Shown piece after piece: positions 1 to 11,669 of a stretch of 64,000 nucleotides of DNA (positions are counted from its first letter, which is position 1; the number at the start of each line of letters is the position of its first letter). Location: assembly GCA_036345935.2 (NCBI GenBank), contig JADWOT020000007.1, forward strand, positions 11,390,099-11,454,098. The letters are read 5' to 3'. The notes below the pieces were generated by a model. It worked only from the letters and a program-made list of their open reading frames with translations, searched no databases and was not told the DNA's origin. The stretch is from Taenia hydatigena. Taxonomy: Eukaryota > Platyhelminthes > Cestoda > Cyclophyllidea > Taeniidae. The translations under genes and the position numbers were made by a program.

Positions 1-502
1 TGAGTGCTGTTGATTAAAGTGTTTATTGTAAAAACGATGCCAGAATAAAGTAATATTAAGGCTTCTACCAACTTACAGGATCGCAGCTTATCAAGAAAGG
101 AAATAAAAACCAACATAGTTGGAGATGATCGTTGATTTGCGGCAGAGAACGTCCTTACCAGGCTGCCCTGTACAAGCCCTCAAACGATCCAATAGTGTGT
201 TGTTCCACGGTGTTTGTATGTAAACGCACAGTGTCTCATAGGTTAAGAACAAGCCATTTCATCGGCCTACAATTTTTTATACGTGTAGGTTTGTACGCTG
301 TAAATACAAAGCACCTGGGTGAGAGATGTCGCCTCAGCCCTCCCCCATGATGTCGGCGATTCACATCTCATTTCATTGTGTTTTACTTTGATCAACACAA
401 AATAGCAATAGTATTTGTCAAACTCGTTAACTTTTGTAAGGTTAGCTAGTGTTTCTGCTTATGTAAGCATCAGAAAGTGCTAGAGCTCTACATCACATCT
501 CA

Positions 503-694
503 TCATATCGCAGTAAAATAAACGCGATTGGCCTGAGTGTGCTCATTCCTTTTATTACTATTTTTCATGAGAGCAGCCACGAAGGTGTAGAACCCTGGAA
601 CTTTAGAGAGAAACGTCTTCTTTAACCTGAAGATGCGCTCAACATTACAGTTTGAACTTTGTCGCCAAGCGATAAGTCCTAGTATGCCAGCCAA
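503..694 (-). pseudogene. Possible hAT-type transposase C-terminal fragment
   Basis: A 63-residue open frame without an ATG of its own contains S-N-C-N-V-E-R-I-F-R-L-K-K. The pattern S-N-x-x-V-E-R-x-F-S is typical of the dimerisation region near the C terminus of hAT-superfamily transposases. Only this motif supports the call. There is no catalytic region, zinc finger or terminal inverted repeat nearby, so it could also be a chance frame. If real, it is a remnant of a DNA transposon. Confidence 0.2.
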
Positions 695-1345
695 TTAATG
701 GGTCGATTATTCTACACTTTGCCGAACGCACAGCACCAAAGGAGACCCACCTGTGAATAACTGGTAATGGGGCAAAGCGTCAAAAATCGTGCTTGACATT
801 ACGCAGTATTTTGCAGTCCGACCCTTCTCTGAACTCGCAAATACCTACAGTGAGAATAAGCGATGCGTCTGACAAACGCAAACTTTAAGTTACTGTACTT
901 GAGGTGAGCGTAGTGGTCGACAGTTTGCACAGACCTGCATGAAGGTTAACTACAACATTAGGATCATGGAGATGAATAGGGTTGCATTTTTAAATGCAAT
1001 TCAGGCAGAACCACTAGTGGTGGTAGTTGTGGGCAATAACGCAGACTCTCCTAAAGTTGATTTCATTGAATTTTAATTGTGTGGTTGCTTTTAATTGCAA
1101 GTGCAGTTACACATTCCTACTTTACTTGAAGAATTCGCCTGTCATGCCTTTTATCGCCCATGTTAACTGAGTGCTGAATACGCATGACAGAGCGATAAAG
1201 GCTGCCCTATTAAGCACTGCTATCTTACTCTTGCAGTCGAATAATCTAATAGCATCAAACAAATCCATCTGTGGCCCAATTTTAATTAAATTTGTCGTTT
1301 TCTTGATAACTTTGCATCCTATAAATAGAGTAGAATAAACTCACA

Positions 1346-1351
1346 TTTATT
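1346..1351 (-). terminator. AATAAA polyadenylation signal
   Basis: Read on the minus strand this is a perfect AATAAA hexamer about 20 bases beyond the stop at 1372. Hexamers are frequent in AT-rich DNA, so its value lies in the spacing to the exon. Confidence 0.35.
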
Positions 1352-1371
1352 TAAAGGCGGTGCAGTCACGC

Positions 1372-1689
1372 TCACTTCTTTGCTGTGATAAACACGGCCT
1401 CCAGGCACCTCCGAATGTCCAGTTCCTCTGAGACGAGCGACAAGGACGGAAATGTTTTGTCCTGGCCATAAGCCCGTGGGGGTAGCTTCCAGTCAAGTAT
1501 GCACTGAAGATGCACTGACCCCCACCACCGCTTTCCAATCGGCATAATGGCCACCAGTGGTGCTCTTGAGCTTAAGTAGCGGATCCGTGTGTAAGTTTAT
1601 TGTTTTTATGTGCATGTCCTGGAGAACACTGTGTTCTGCACAAATGGAAACAACTATAAGTCATCGTAAAGCTTTATTTACCTCAGCAT
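1372..1689 (-). CDS. Terminal exon of an unidentified gene (3' end)
   Basis: The frame is open from a TAA near 1600 to TGA at 1372-1374 and looks protein-like, with I-M-P-I-G-K-R-W-W-G-S-V, D-W-K-L-P-P-R-A-Y-G and an acidic-hydrophobic C terminus ending A-K-K. An acceptor at 1571-1572 would make the exon 1372-1570, entered with one base of a split codon. The nearest upstream donor with the right phase is GTAAAT after 1682, where ATG-CTG-AG (1682-1689) would give a complete 68-residue two-exon protein. More distal 5' exons are equally possible. An AATAAA lies 21 bases past the stop, which fits a true 3' end. Family not recognised. The terminal exon is better supported than the first exon. Confidence 0.4.
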
Positions 1690-3991
1690 GCTCTCACGTG
1701 CCAACAATGAATGAGGATGGAAGGTGATTTAAAATCGAAGTGATTGATTAAATAAATAAAGTTGATGTTGAAAAATATGGAACTAAGCATTATGCCTTGG
1801 GTATCAATAGGTCAGCCAACAAGCGAAAGATTCAGACAAGTTGAGTTCCTGTGTTGTAAATGCATGCATATTTTTAAAACTCTGCAGGGATATTTGCTGC
1901 TTAGTTTTCGATATTCGTATCTTTCAGGAAGCCTAGTAAATTCACATAAGGGCTTTGGATTTAATCTACTGGTAATGAAAGCATACGCAAGAATCAATAA
2001 ACAAACTTGTCTACTTAACCAGCCCGCCTTTCTTGTGGTATGCGATAACACTCATGCCTTTAAAAATAACGAACACGTTAGGGACTACCCGCACCCCCTT
2101 AATTGAATTAGATTCTTAGTCGAAAGACTATATAATTGCTCCTAAAATAGTGCGATTAGAAAACTCGTACTTTGTGTTCACTTACGCAAGTATTTCCCTT
2201 TTTTGAATTTTCGCACTATAACTGACTGACGAAATCCTACTTCAAAATGCTTTTACTTTCCATTTCATATAATTTTAAATGAGCCAAATGAAAAAATAAA
2301 GCCCTTATTAGTTGCACTCGGTCGAACTTTGGTAAGACTATAGTTTCAAAGTGTTCTTTCATTTTACTAAGATATTATGCATAAATTTCGTGGCATATGT
2401 TCTCCGACTTCTTATCCAGTTAACCTCTTTCCGTATGTCTTTTACACTGTTTAATTTAGTTAAATATGAGGACAATTTACACTGAGACGTTCCGCTTGCC
2501 CATGCACAAAACGCATTAACCGGCATGGCTCGCAATTGTTCCCGTGTTGAAAACGATTAAAAAGCATTGAGTTTGAAAGGGTTTTAGTTCTCCTTTTCTC
2601 GAATATGGTCTTGTGTTATCGGTCAGTTGTGTTTAAGGCATCTCGCCGATGGTGTTCATTTTACAGCACGTAGCGAATGGGAGCACCTCTTTCATGTTTC
2701 ATTACTGGTGTACATTTGCAGCGAATAAAGAGTTTTCTGGTTTTCACGCCAGAGGGCTTCCTTATATTAATCAAGCATCAAGTAGATGTGGAAGTCCGTT
2801 GGCCAATAGAGCCAGTCACAAATTCTTAGCCGCAATTTGTACCACCACACACTAGTGCTGGTAGGCTTCTCCATTTATCAAACTATTATTCAGGGAATCA
2901 TGGAAACGTGGGCAAGGCGAAGCTTACATAAGTTGCAAAGGCAAATATTTATTCCTAGTGGTTCGAATGTGTTTTAAAGTGTACTATTGCTCCGTTTAAA
3001 CTCGGTTTACATTCAAAAGCATTTAGTCCGAAAAGGCAAGAGTTGCATACGCATTCGTTATTGACAAATATGTCGATAATAGGAGACCAAGTTTTTCAAT
3101 AAGGATAAACAGCAGATAACGCAACACATTCGTCGCTTTTAACTGCCAACAATTCCAACTTTAAATACATTCAAATGAAATAACAGCAATATTGTAATGA
3201 CACCAATTCAAAATGGGTGCTTTGAACATTAAATACCGTCATGACGTGATTCGACGTCAGTGATGTGGAGATTGCCTACTGTGATTGAGTATGATATAAT
3301 GGGTGGCATTAATAATGTGCACAAAATAGGATTTGCCTATATATATCTAGCTACCATGTTTTATCTATTCAATAGAGACCACGCTGTTCGTAACCAAGTG
3401 AACATCATTCAGCTTTTAGTCTAATGCGAGTTTCTTATGAATTTTGACACGCGTTCATTTTGTAAGTCACTATTGATTGAATTGTATAGCTTGCAGGTCA
3501 CTTCAGTGCATGGAAATGTAATAAAGGATGCTTCCATTACCGTTTTTTACATTTAACGCAAGCAACGCGGCGCGACTAAATGCTAACATAACCACCTAAA
3601 TGTGTCCACCGAATTGCGCTTGGCGATAGTTGCGGATAATGTGCCAAAATCGGCATTGTGTTTTCCACTACGTAGCCTACGCAGATAACACAGGATTAGC
3701 GGATGCTGTTGCCCCTTAATTTACAGGCTATTCCAATATACTTTCCTCAATTTGTGCGCTCTGATTGCTGCGTTGAGGAAACTGGGATTAAACCAATGCT
3801 AATAGCCTCTTTGATGTATTAAGGTCACAGAGATGGTCGTTAATTTATTGGAATCGACTAACAAAACTCCACTATGACAATTGTATCGTTAAGGATATGC
3901 ACGAAAACGCACTCGCGTCATCAGCTGATACAGATTGCCAAGGTATTTATTGGGCAATCGACGCGCAAAAATAAGTGTTAAAGCCTGGATC
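1690..3991. other. No supported gene
   Basis: AT-biased unique sequence. Open frames are short and unconvincing; the longest is 114 codons at 1762-2106 (+), without good splice sites or a recognisable motif. No RNA gene or repeat partner was noticed. Confidence 0.5.
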
Positions 3992-4091
3992 NNNNNNNNN
4001 NNNNNNNNNNNNNNNNNNNNNNNNNNNNNNNNNNNNNNNNNNNNNNNNNNNNNNNNNNNNNNNNNNNNNNNNNNNNNNNNNNNNNNNNNNN
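3992..4091. other. Assembly gap, 100 N
   Basis: Exactly 100 N, the usual placeholder for a scaffold gap of unknown size. Distances across it are not reliable. Confidence 0.98.
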
Positions 4092-6490
4092 TAATGCTAT
4101 TGCATTATTTGTTCAAAAGAAAGATGCGTGTTTGAAAGAATGAGGCTCAAGTGGAGACCCAAACCAGTAAGCTCGTCTAACTTTACTTTTTGCTTTAGCG
4201 TTCTAGGATCGGTGATAATGTCCCCACTCGTCCAAACACAAGTGGTGTTGCATAACTGTCAGGACACGAAACTAGGATTCGCTTAAATCAAATCCATTAT
4301 TTCCCTTTTATAGGCTTGGTAAAAAATTTTGTTAAAATTCAGTCCACGGCCATGTCTGTCAACATTTCTATCTTCGTTGTTCTATATTTTGCAAAGGAAT
4401 GGAAAGTGAGTGGTTAGTGAGGAACAGAGGAGTGCATCAATTTCAAAAGTTGGATGGATGTGGAAGGATATCCTTGTTGTCAAGTCGTTGGGAATACGTC
4501 AGTATTAATTCATCCACTTAATCACAAAGGGGACTCATTCGAAGTACTTCTGCTAAAAACTGCAAAACATCACACGTCCCCCTGCAGCATCAACGACTAG
4601 TCCTGTCATCGTGGCTTAAGCTTGTGCTTCCGAAACTTTTGTTAGGTTCCAAGGAGACGTTTTTTCATAGACTATGATGCAGACTACCAAGGCTGTATTT
4701 ACCAGGGGACACTCTTCCGACTCAGCAACATAGCTAATGTTTGCCATTCGCTACATGTGAAAAGTGACTGTTGTTTACTATCAGGGTGGTATGAGTGGCG
4801 GTTCGACAGGTGAGGCTATTATTTTAGCTTTATAAATATACCGAACTCTCTTGATTCACTTTTATGATGTTATAAGAGAATTAAATTGATAAATACGCTT
4901 GTTTTTGTTTAAGCATGAGGAACGGGTCTCCAAGCGAAAGTCATAGCAAGGACTCTCCATCTATCAAACACTTGATGGGATGTTTTGGAGAGGTGCAGCA
5001 TTAACGTACTTGAGCGTTTTCTCCGACTTTGGTCAGGGTCGTGCATGACCACTCATGGCTCTACACCAAGGAAGACTTAGTCACATGCGCGAGCAGAATC
5101 TGCTGGCTCAAAATGAGCACGTTTGGTGACCTTGTAAGTGACATGGATTTAGATTAAGACTAAGCTGACCGCATTTAGCCATGCGTGTTTACATAAGTGC
5201 AAGTGCTCTCTTGATGCAGTTCGCAAGTCGACCGGATTAGTTGGTCCGGAGAAGGGAAGTCCCTATTGGCACGCCCATCATAATGCATTTTTATGGACTT
5301 CATAAATATCAAGCTTCCATTTTTTTATAAAAATTATCGAAACACTCGAACGCAACGTTGTTTGCTTCACTTACACCTCTAACATGAATCTAGCCATGCA
5401 GTAAGTATGATTCACCATTGTTTTATTAACTTGGCATCACTTTTAACGCACTTCAGCTGACAATCGTGAATACAGTAAAAGCGTAAGATAGATAACGACT
5501 GCGCTGCGCTATGTGACAACCATAAATTGCATTGAATGCGGAAATATCATAAATGCACTTCGTAAGCATTATGTTCCTCTATTTTAGTACAAGACAGTAT
5601 TCATGTCAGAGACTGAATCACAGAACAGCACTCAAGCTTTAACATGTTTCTAACAAATGAAGCCAAGGGCAACACTTACTACAGAAGCATGGTGGACAAT
5701 AGAATCTATCAGGATTGTCTGATCGTGGCATTGGCTATGCGAAGAATTACGATCAATAATTCAGAGCCGAGCGTCAAAAACAATGCTATTATGCTTTGTG
5801 ATTTATTGACGTTATTTTCATAAAACAAGCAATAATCTTGCGAATCACGACACAGTACAGCTTCAGTCATCATGAGATGATTAGTGACGTGTGCTACAAA
5901 TGCGTCGCACAACAAACAAACGATTACGATGCGGAGCACAGATGCCCATTAGGAGCAGAATGATTCCAATCCAAAAGGGGGTTGGAACCAGAAACAAAAA
6001 CGCTTAACTAAGCGGAGCAATAATCCCTCTCTTCGGTTAAATCTTTACATGCATCCAATTGGGCTTTGGAAGAGCACATTCATCATTCCAAATAGTGGCG
6101 TATCAAATCATTCTACTACAAGTATTGGCTAGCCCTAACTCTGGATCCTGTTAATTGAGAATAGGGCTTTTGCAAGACATTCCAGACATTCTGGATGTAA
6201 CATGTCATCAGTAGCAAAGCTCTAATTCCATAAAGCAGACAGTTTGGAGCAAGTGATCACTGTGACAATAACGCAGGCACAATTTCTCGATGAGGGCGTA
6301 TTTGTCCTATGGCAGACCAAAATCCTGGTCGGATGATTGGACATTCTTTGCAGTCAGTGTGCTTAACCAACTTTGGAAATCAAGTTTGTTGCTTCTTATT
6401 TAACTTAAAAGTATAGGATAACGATGACAATCAAGGACTTATGTGACGCATTTCCAATAGGCTGTGCTAACTACCGGATTAATAGCAAAA
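4092..6490. other. No supported gene
   Basis: Unique-looking sequence with no convincing exon. A 76-codon hydrophobic frame at 5709-5939 (-) has a signal-peptide-like start but no other support. Confidence 0.45.
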
Positions 6491-6496
6491 TTTGCC

Positions 6497-6560
6497 AAGA
6501 GTTAAACTTGAGATTTCTAGCACCCGAAGCGAGAATTATATCCATGGATCGCTGCGATCC
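6497..6560 (-). pseudogene. tRNA-Pro(CGG) relic
   Basis: The minus strand reads TAATTCTCGCTTCGGGTGC, the D-arm to anticodon-arm segment of tRNA-Pro with anticodon CGG. The T arm and acceptor are recognisable but carry many C-to-T and G-to-A type changes, so the cloverleaf cannot close. It is orthologous in position to the intact tRNA-Pro at 34789. Confidence 0.5.
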
Positions 6561-6613
6561 ACGGTTCGCCGCTTATACTAGCGTATGTTCGTGGTGTGGC
6601 GGACAGTAGACGA

Positions 6614-6665
6614 GAGCAGGTGGCCTAAGAATTAAGGCGCCGGTTTCCGGAGTCAAAGATAAATA
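6614..6665 (+). pseudogene. tRNA-Arg(CCG) relic
   Basis: GTGGCCTAA, TTAAGGCG and GGTTTCCGGAG match the D arm and anticodon arm of the intact tRNA-Arg(CCG) at 34662-34734 (-). The T arm is lost after about 6660. It sits head-to-head with the tRNA-Pro relic at the same spacing as the intact pair. Confidence 0.55.
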
Positions 6666-8095
6666 GCTCTCGACCACTTTTTAAAGTGACTGCGAGTGAT
6701 CGTCACTAAGTCGATTCCAGCTCAAATTCGTTGTGGGACGACGGTTGCAGCGGCTACAACTAAAGTTGGTAACGTGCGAGTGATGATGGCGTATTTACTC
6801 TTCTGCCTGAAGAATGATATGAGCGAAAGGATATGCGTCAGCTACTCTAGGCTCTCCACAGATGTGAGCATCCACGAATAGTCTCATGTTACTTTTGGCC
6901 CTAATCAAAATACGCCAACAGTAGTAGGTCACCAAATGCCACCAGATTAAACATCTACGTATCATTGTGGCCGCCTGAGGCTTAGAGATGCCATAGCAAT
7001 GGGTACGGAGATTGTGTGTAACGGGTTCGAAGTCCGTCAAACCTTGTTAACAATCGCTTGTAATGCGAGCAGAGGGAGCGCGGCTACGTTGGTGCACTCA
7101 TGTAAACAGGCCAAACAGACAAGCGAGTTATCATGAACTTCACCACCAGCGCGTCGAAAAAAGTCGTTGGAACATTTGATTAGCTGCGTGCTACATCTCA
7201 AGGTAAACAATATGTAAACAAGCAAATGCGCTATTGGGCAGCTCTTTCTGCATTCACTTATCTTCACTTGCTAATCCAACTCAGCCGCGTTATTTTAGGT
7301 CGCCTTCTCTTCTCCGCTCACGCACATGAACATCCTCGTCCGTACGCGGTAGGAACACGCAGTTCACCACAAAATTGGACTTCTTCAATAGCTAAGAATA
7401 AGTGTGGCCATGGGTGCCCTCGACAGGACTTTGGAATGCGTTTGCTCCCTGCTCAGGTTTGAGTGCGTCAATACCATTGAATGTTGTAGAAGTGTTTTTA
7501 AGGGCTAAACTCATTAGTCACACACCAGTCTAAAGCGACTAGTTTGCTTTCTTTTCCCATTGTTTCTTTTCACTCGCATTTATGTTTTTAATCATGCTAC
7601 TTGATTAAAATCAGTGACCATATTTTAAACATGCTGGGACCCGAGTCAATGCAGTGACTGGTATTTACAATCTGCGTCCACATCAACAGTATGTTCCTTG
7701 CAATTTAGTGGGGTCTAACTAAGGGCAGCATGAGATGAACTACCGCATGCACACTAAAGCTGGCATGCTTATCATCACGTGCGTTCAGCAATTTTACTAG
7801 CATGGTGCATGTTGACTCACAACTTTTACGATGGTATTTACTTTCGTGGCCTTAACTTTTCCTTTCGATCAGATGGTGCGGTAAGTTACGCATCACTGTT
7901 CATGCATATAAAGTTTCTATGCACGTATTATACGCCGCTTTAAAGAAAGGAATCACATTCTTTTCTTATCCATCCTCCTTCAGGTCCCACTTCAACGATT
8001 TCAGCTGATTATTCCACCAGAGCGAATGAGCTTTAAGACGGCTTTCTGATTACTACAAGTCGAGGGGTAGTATGAACAGCCGCAGATACACATAA

Positions 8096-8341
8096 GTGCT
8101 AAGAAGACACTGGCTTTGGCTATTAATACTGTGTTGTCGTCAAGCCTTCCCTTCTTATTTAGATTCCGGCTTCAAGGGTGCGTTCACCGCCAGCCAGCCT
8201 CGACCAACCGCGAAGGCGTGCTTAAGCTATATTAGTGTTCCATTTATGGTGTCTATCGTCCCACAATTTGACAACTCTTACCAATACCGACCCGCCATTC
8301 TGCCTTGCGAAGATGCCATTCTACGCAAAATATGGGAGTGA
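8096..8341 (+). CDS. Open frame, unidentified, possible exon
   Basis: An 82-codon frame starts with a hydrophobic stretch (H-W-L-W-L-L-I-L-C-C) and then a mixed, protein-like sequence ending K-I-W-E before TGA. There is no ATG at the start, and no clear acceptor was identified. Family unknown. It may be a terminal exon or a chance frame. Confidence 0.2.
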   Translation: MLRRHWLWLLILCCRQAFPSYLDSGFKGAFTASQPRPTAKACLSYISVPFMVSIVPQFDNSYQYRPAILPCEDAILRKIWE

Positions 8342-8601
8342 TGTTAAGAGTAACAGGAAAAAAGAATATTAACAACGAGATTCAAAGCAGCATCCTTTTA
8401 GACAATTAACGAAAGCTACATGGCTACACTGTCAGAGGCTGTCGCATCTTTTGCTATTGCGCCTCGTTCAGTGCCTTCCAGCCACATCTACTGCAAGATA
8501 TAAATCAATGCACGCAGGCAGACATACTTTTCCACCTTAAAGTTTAAGCCACAATCCTCATATGATTCTCTTTTGGCCACCTGACCCTCATGCCAACTCA
8601 C

Positions 8602-8869
8602 CTTTTGCACAAGCCGCTAACGAAAGATAAGCGCAGGCACCCGAGTGAGGTTTCTTAAAAGGATTACCGAATCCCGTTGCCTGGCAACCCTTTGTAGCAA
8701 TGCTCCTCTTCATCTCTCCTTCAGATACGTAAGAATGAAATGAAGCCTTCATACAGATTCTTCTCTGATGCCGATATGATGACAACAGAAGGTCCAGTGT
8801 TTGCCTTCCGCAGCTTAGCCAGGATGGTGAGAAGGGTGAGGAAAATTGTAATGCATTAATGTTGTTTCG
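8602..8869 (-). CDS. Candidate internal exon, unidentified
   Basis: Minus-strand exon of 268 bases entered after ...GGATTCTCAG in phase 0 and leaving through AAAAG|GTGAGT with one base over, open for 89 codons. Both splice signals are close to consensus. The translation is Ser- and basic-rich with no recognised domain. A second frame across the same DNA also reads well (L-T-I-L-A-K-L-R-K-A, then P-S-V-V-I-I-S-A-S-E-K-N-L-Y-E-G), but it meets a TGA before the donor. The true reading frame is therefore uncertain, and the region could be a decayed coding copy. Confidence 0.35.
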
Positions 8870-8909
8870 CTGAGAATCCAAATAGTAGTCATGGCAAAGT
8901 ACACACACC

Positions 8910-11669
8910 AGGTTTTTATTTCCATCTTCAACCTCGAGAATATCGCCTAATTAAAGTTGTTGGTTCAAGGTTGTAATTGCGCAATTTTGGCGTTGTTTGA
9001 TGTGCTGTCAGAATGATCAATAAGTTTTGCTTTCGCCGAAGTCCCTACCTCTCTACGCGTGCAGATTGCATCAAACGGGAGAGTCAACCCTAATCTGATC
9101 GCTTTTATGGATCGCTGAGAGATGAAATCGCCTTTTAATCGCTTACTTTATTCTACTGCCTGATAATAGCTAAACGAGTCTAACAATCCTCACGAAATTC
9201 AGTTATATGTTGACCGCACTCCCTAAGCTTACTAAAAAGCATTTGCGGTCCAGGATCTTATTATCTCATAAGACCATGGACCAATTGTGCTGTTCAACCC
9301 GTTTCTCCTCCATGAATTTAAGACTTCGAGAAACGCAGCTAGTTTCTTCCTTGTATAAAGTAGGTAATTGTTCTAGAACTCCGCCAGACACCTAATGCCG
9401 CTTCATGCCACATTTTTAGCATCCCAAGTTATATACTTAGCATCTATGCACACGTGGATTAACAGGTCGTGAAAGCAATGAATGCAATTTGCAGCTGATG
9501 AACACGTTCCAGATCGACCCCTCCAAGAATGCACCCTTTACCATGGGATTAGCAAAATAAAAGAGTATATGCTGAATTTAACATTACTAGCACTGAATAC
9601 AGAGTTATCCGTCACTGGATCATCAACTTTTAAGCATGCATGTGACCATAAATGTCGAAGCAGATCCTTGTTGAGGGTGGGATAGAGAAAGGTCAATTGA
9701 TATTATAGAAAATATAGCAAACAAAATTTCGAGCTAGTCTTGACAATAGATAGCTTTGTGATTACAGCTAGGCTTGATCGGCTTTTTTTTCTACCAGAGC
9801 TAAGGCACTACATATAATGCATGTCACCAACCTTTGATTTCACTCCATAAAACCTCTTGTATGAAAAGTTTTCCAACCATATGACTTTTCAAACATACCA
9901 ACTTACATGTGGAAGATTAGGAGCGACGCTTGAATTGCATATTCCGAGAGATTTCAATTACCTCTACTACTTAATGGGACACCGAAGGAAACCATAATGT
10001 CAAATTTGGTGCAATGTGGTGGTTTTGACCATTATTCTTGGTAGAATATAGAGGCACTTAAAGAAAAGCAGCAGTCTCTGGGCCACCTGCTTATCAGATA
10101 CAGGCAACGTGACATCATCAGCTAATGCGTGATAGAGAGTATTTCATCTTTCAAGACCTTGGGCGTTCCACTCCTCTCAAATCAGGAGTGAGCAGGGCGT
10201 ATAATAATCAGCAAATAGGAATTGAGGATGTTGTTATTTGTTGCATCAACTAAATGGCCTTCCTCTGGCTTGGTCAAGTGACTACAAGGACCCTCAAAGA
10301 AGACGCCGGTGTTTCAAAAACACGCAGAGATATTTTAAATATAATTAGCTTTGAATATCGGGTCGGCAGACCAAGTTGACCATCTTCTATGGAAAGAAAT
10401 TAAATACCTTGATGCGAAAAGTGGTATTATTTTAAAAAGGAAATATTATGCATGCTTGTTTTCATGCCCTAGCTAGTTTTGTATTTGTCATCTAATTGCT
10501 TACACTTGAAATGGAGTATAAAATGCTAACGCTGCCTTGCAACGCAAAGGGAGTGTTTCGAAACTGGCAGATTGTAGGTGGGAATAGTAATTTACTTCAG
10601 TCTATTGTTTACCGAAATGCAACTGCTGTCATTTCTTGGTCGATACTTAGTACTCCTGCTAAAAAGTGTAGACAACTCGACATTTCAGGATGGTAATTTG
10701 ACTAAAAGGCTTAATTTGCATGCTATTTTCTACAAGCCACTTTACTCGTTGCTCAAGTGAGTTCTGACATCAAGTTGCCTGCAAAATGATCTTCGAAATG
10801 ACGCATAAAATGGAGAATACAAATTAGTAATGCCGTTCTCAGAAAATTTTATTCGCATTAAAACACTACAATGTGAACGAAATTAAATTACCCACACATT
10901 TCAATACAAAATTGGATCGACCTGCATATATGCACTTGAAAATCCTTTGTATCAATGCTAATAAATCCAATGTTTGAATCCTTTAAGTTGATAATAGCAA
11001 AAACTGGTTTAATTATTGACGTCGCTTAAAATATTTAAGCTTATAATTAGTAAATAGTGACGTTAACACAATCTTTGATGTGCAGGTGCTTTCCACATTT
11101 CTACTACAAGGGATTGATATGCATTTTAAGCGAGACCGCATCAACTCTTACTGATTGCACCACAGATGACAATGCCGGGTTTTGAAACTCACAGACTTGC
11201 GAAAAAACACTAAGGTGCTTTATGCTCTTCTAATGTGTAAAGTGCATGCAAATGCTTGCCATTTTATAAGTTAGAGCCATTGGGAGCAGCGAAGGGTCTT
11301 AGGACGTCAGATGTGGTGTCTTAACTCTTTGATGACACATTACTAACCCTCCGAGGCCTGAGATATAGGATACACTAGATTATCCACAAAATTTGGATCA
11401 AAATCTTTACAAAATACTTTGCGGAAAAGGTAGTCACACTGTGCAATAAATGAATCCCGTCCGAAGGCCTAACGATAAGAAACGGTCTTTCATATGGAAA
11501 GGTACCCGTGCCACTCGCAACTTGACTAAAGGATCAAGTTCTCATGCATTGGGTCGCTAGCATAGGAAAATATTTACTTGTAAGTTATGGCAGAAGTCAG
11601 AAACCACGTTCTTGCACAAAGCTTAAAGACTCTAAGGCGCATTGATTGATATGAGTGACGATTTATCGA
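8910..11669. other. No supported gene
   Basis: No convincing exon or RNA gene. Short frames such as 9482-9685 (+, 67 codons) read reasonably but lack splice or motif support. The strand-symmetric, AT-rich composition suggests intergenic or intronic DNA. Confidence 0.4.

Larger units (their letters stand above)
6497..7130 (+). repeat. Diverged copy of the 34.16-34.87 kb segment, inverted
   Basis: Four collinear anchors match the reverse complement of 34,160-34,870: a tRNA-Pro relic, a tRNA-Arg relic about 54 bases away, a block near 6925-6980, and a block near 6985-7070 containing ATGGGTAC and GGTTCGAAG. The stretch between the tRNA relics and the later blocks is only weakly alignable by eye. 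This is an old segmental duplication or a repeat family carrying tRNA genes, and this copy is the more decayed one. Confidence 0.5.

Noticed and set aside
3935..4135. Open frame bridging the first N run
   Set aside because: Half of it is N; it is an artefact of the gap.
6424..6609. 61-codon plus frame with A-P-E-A-R-I-I
   Set aside because: Antisense translation of the tRNA-Pro relic.
6985..7050. GGTTCGAAG resembling a tRNA T loop
   Set aside because: A T-stem-like hairpin exists, but no other tRNA arm; it is part of the 6.5/34.2 kb repeat, so called repeat only.
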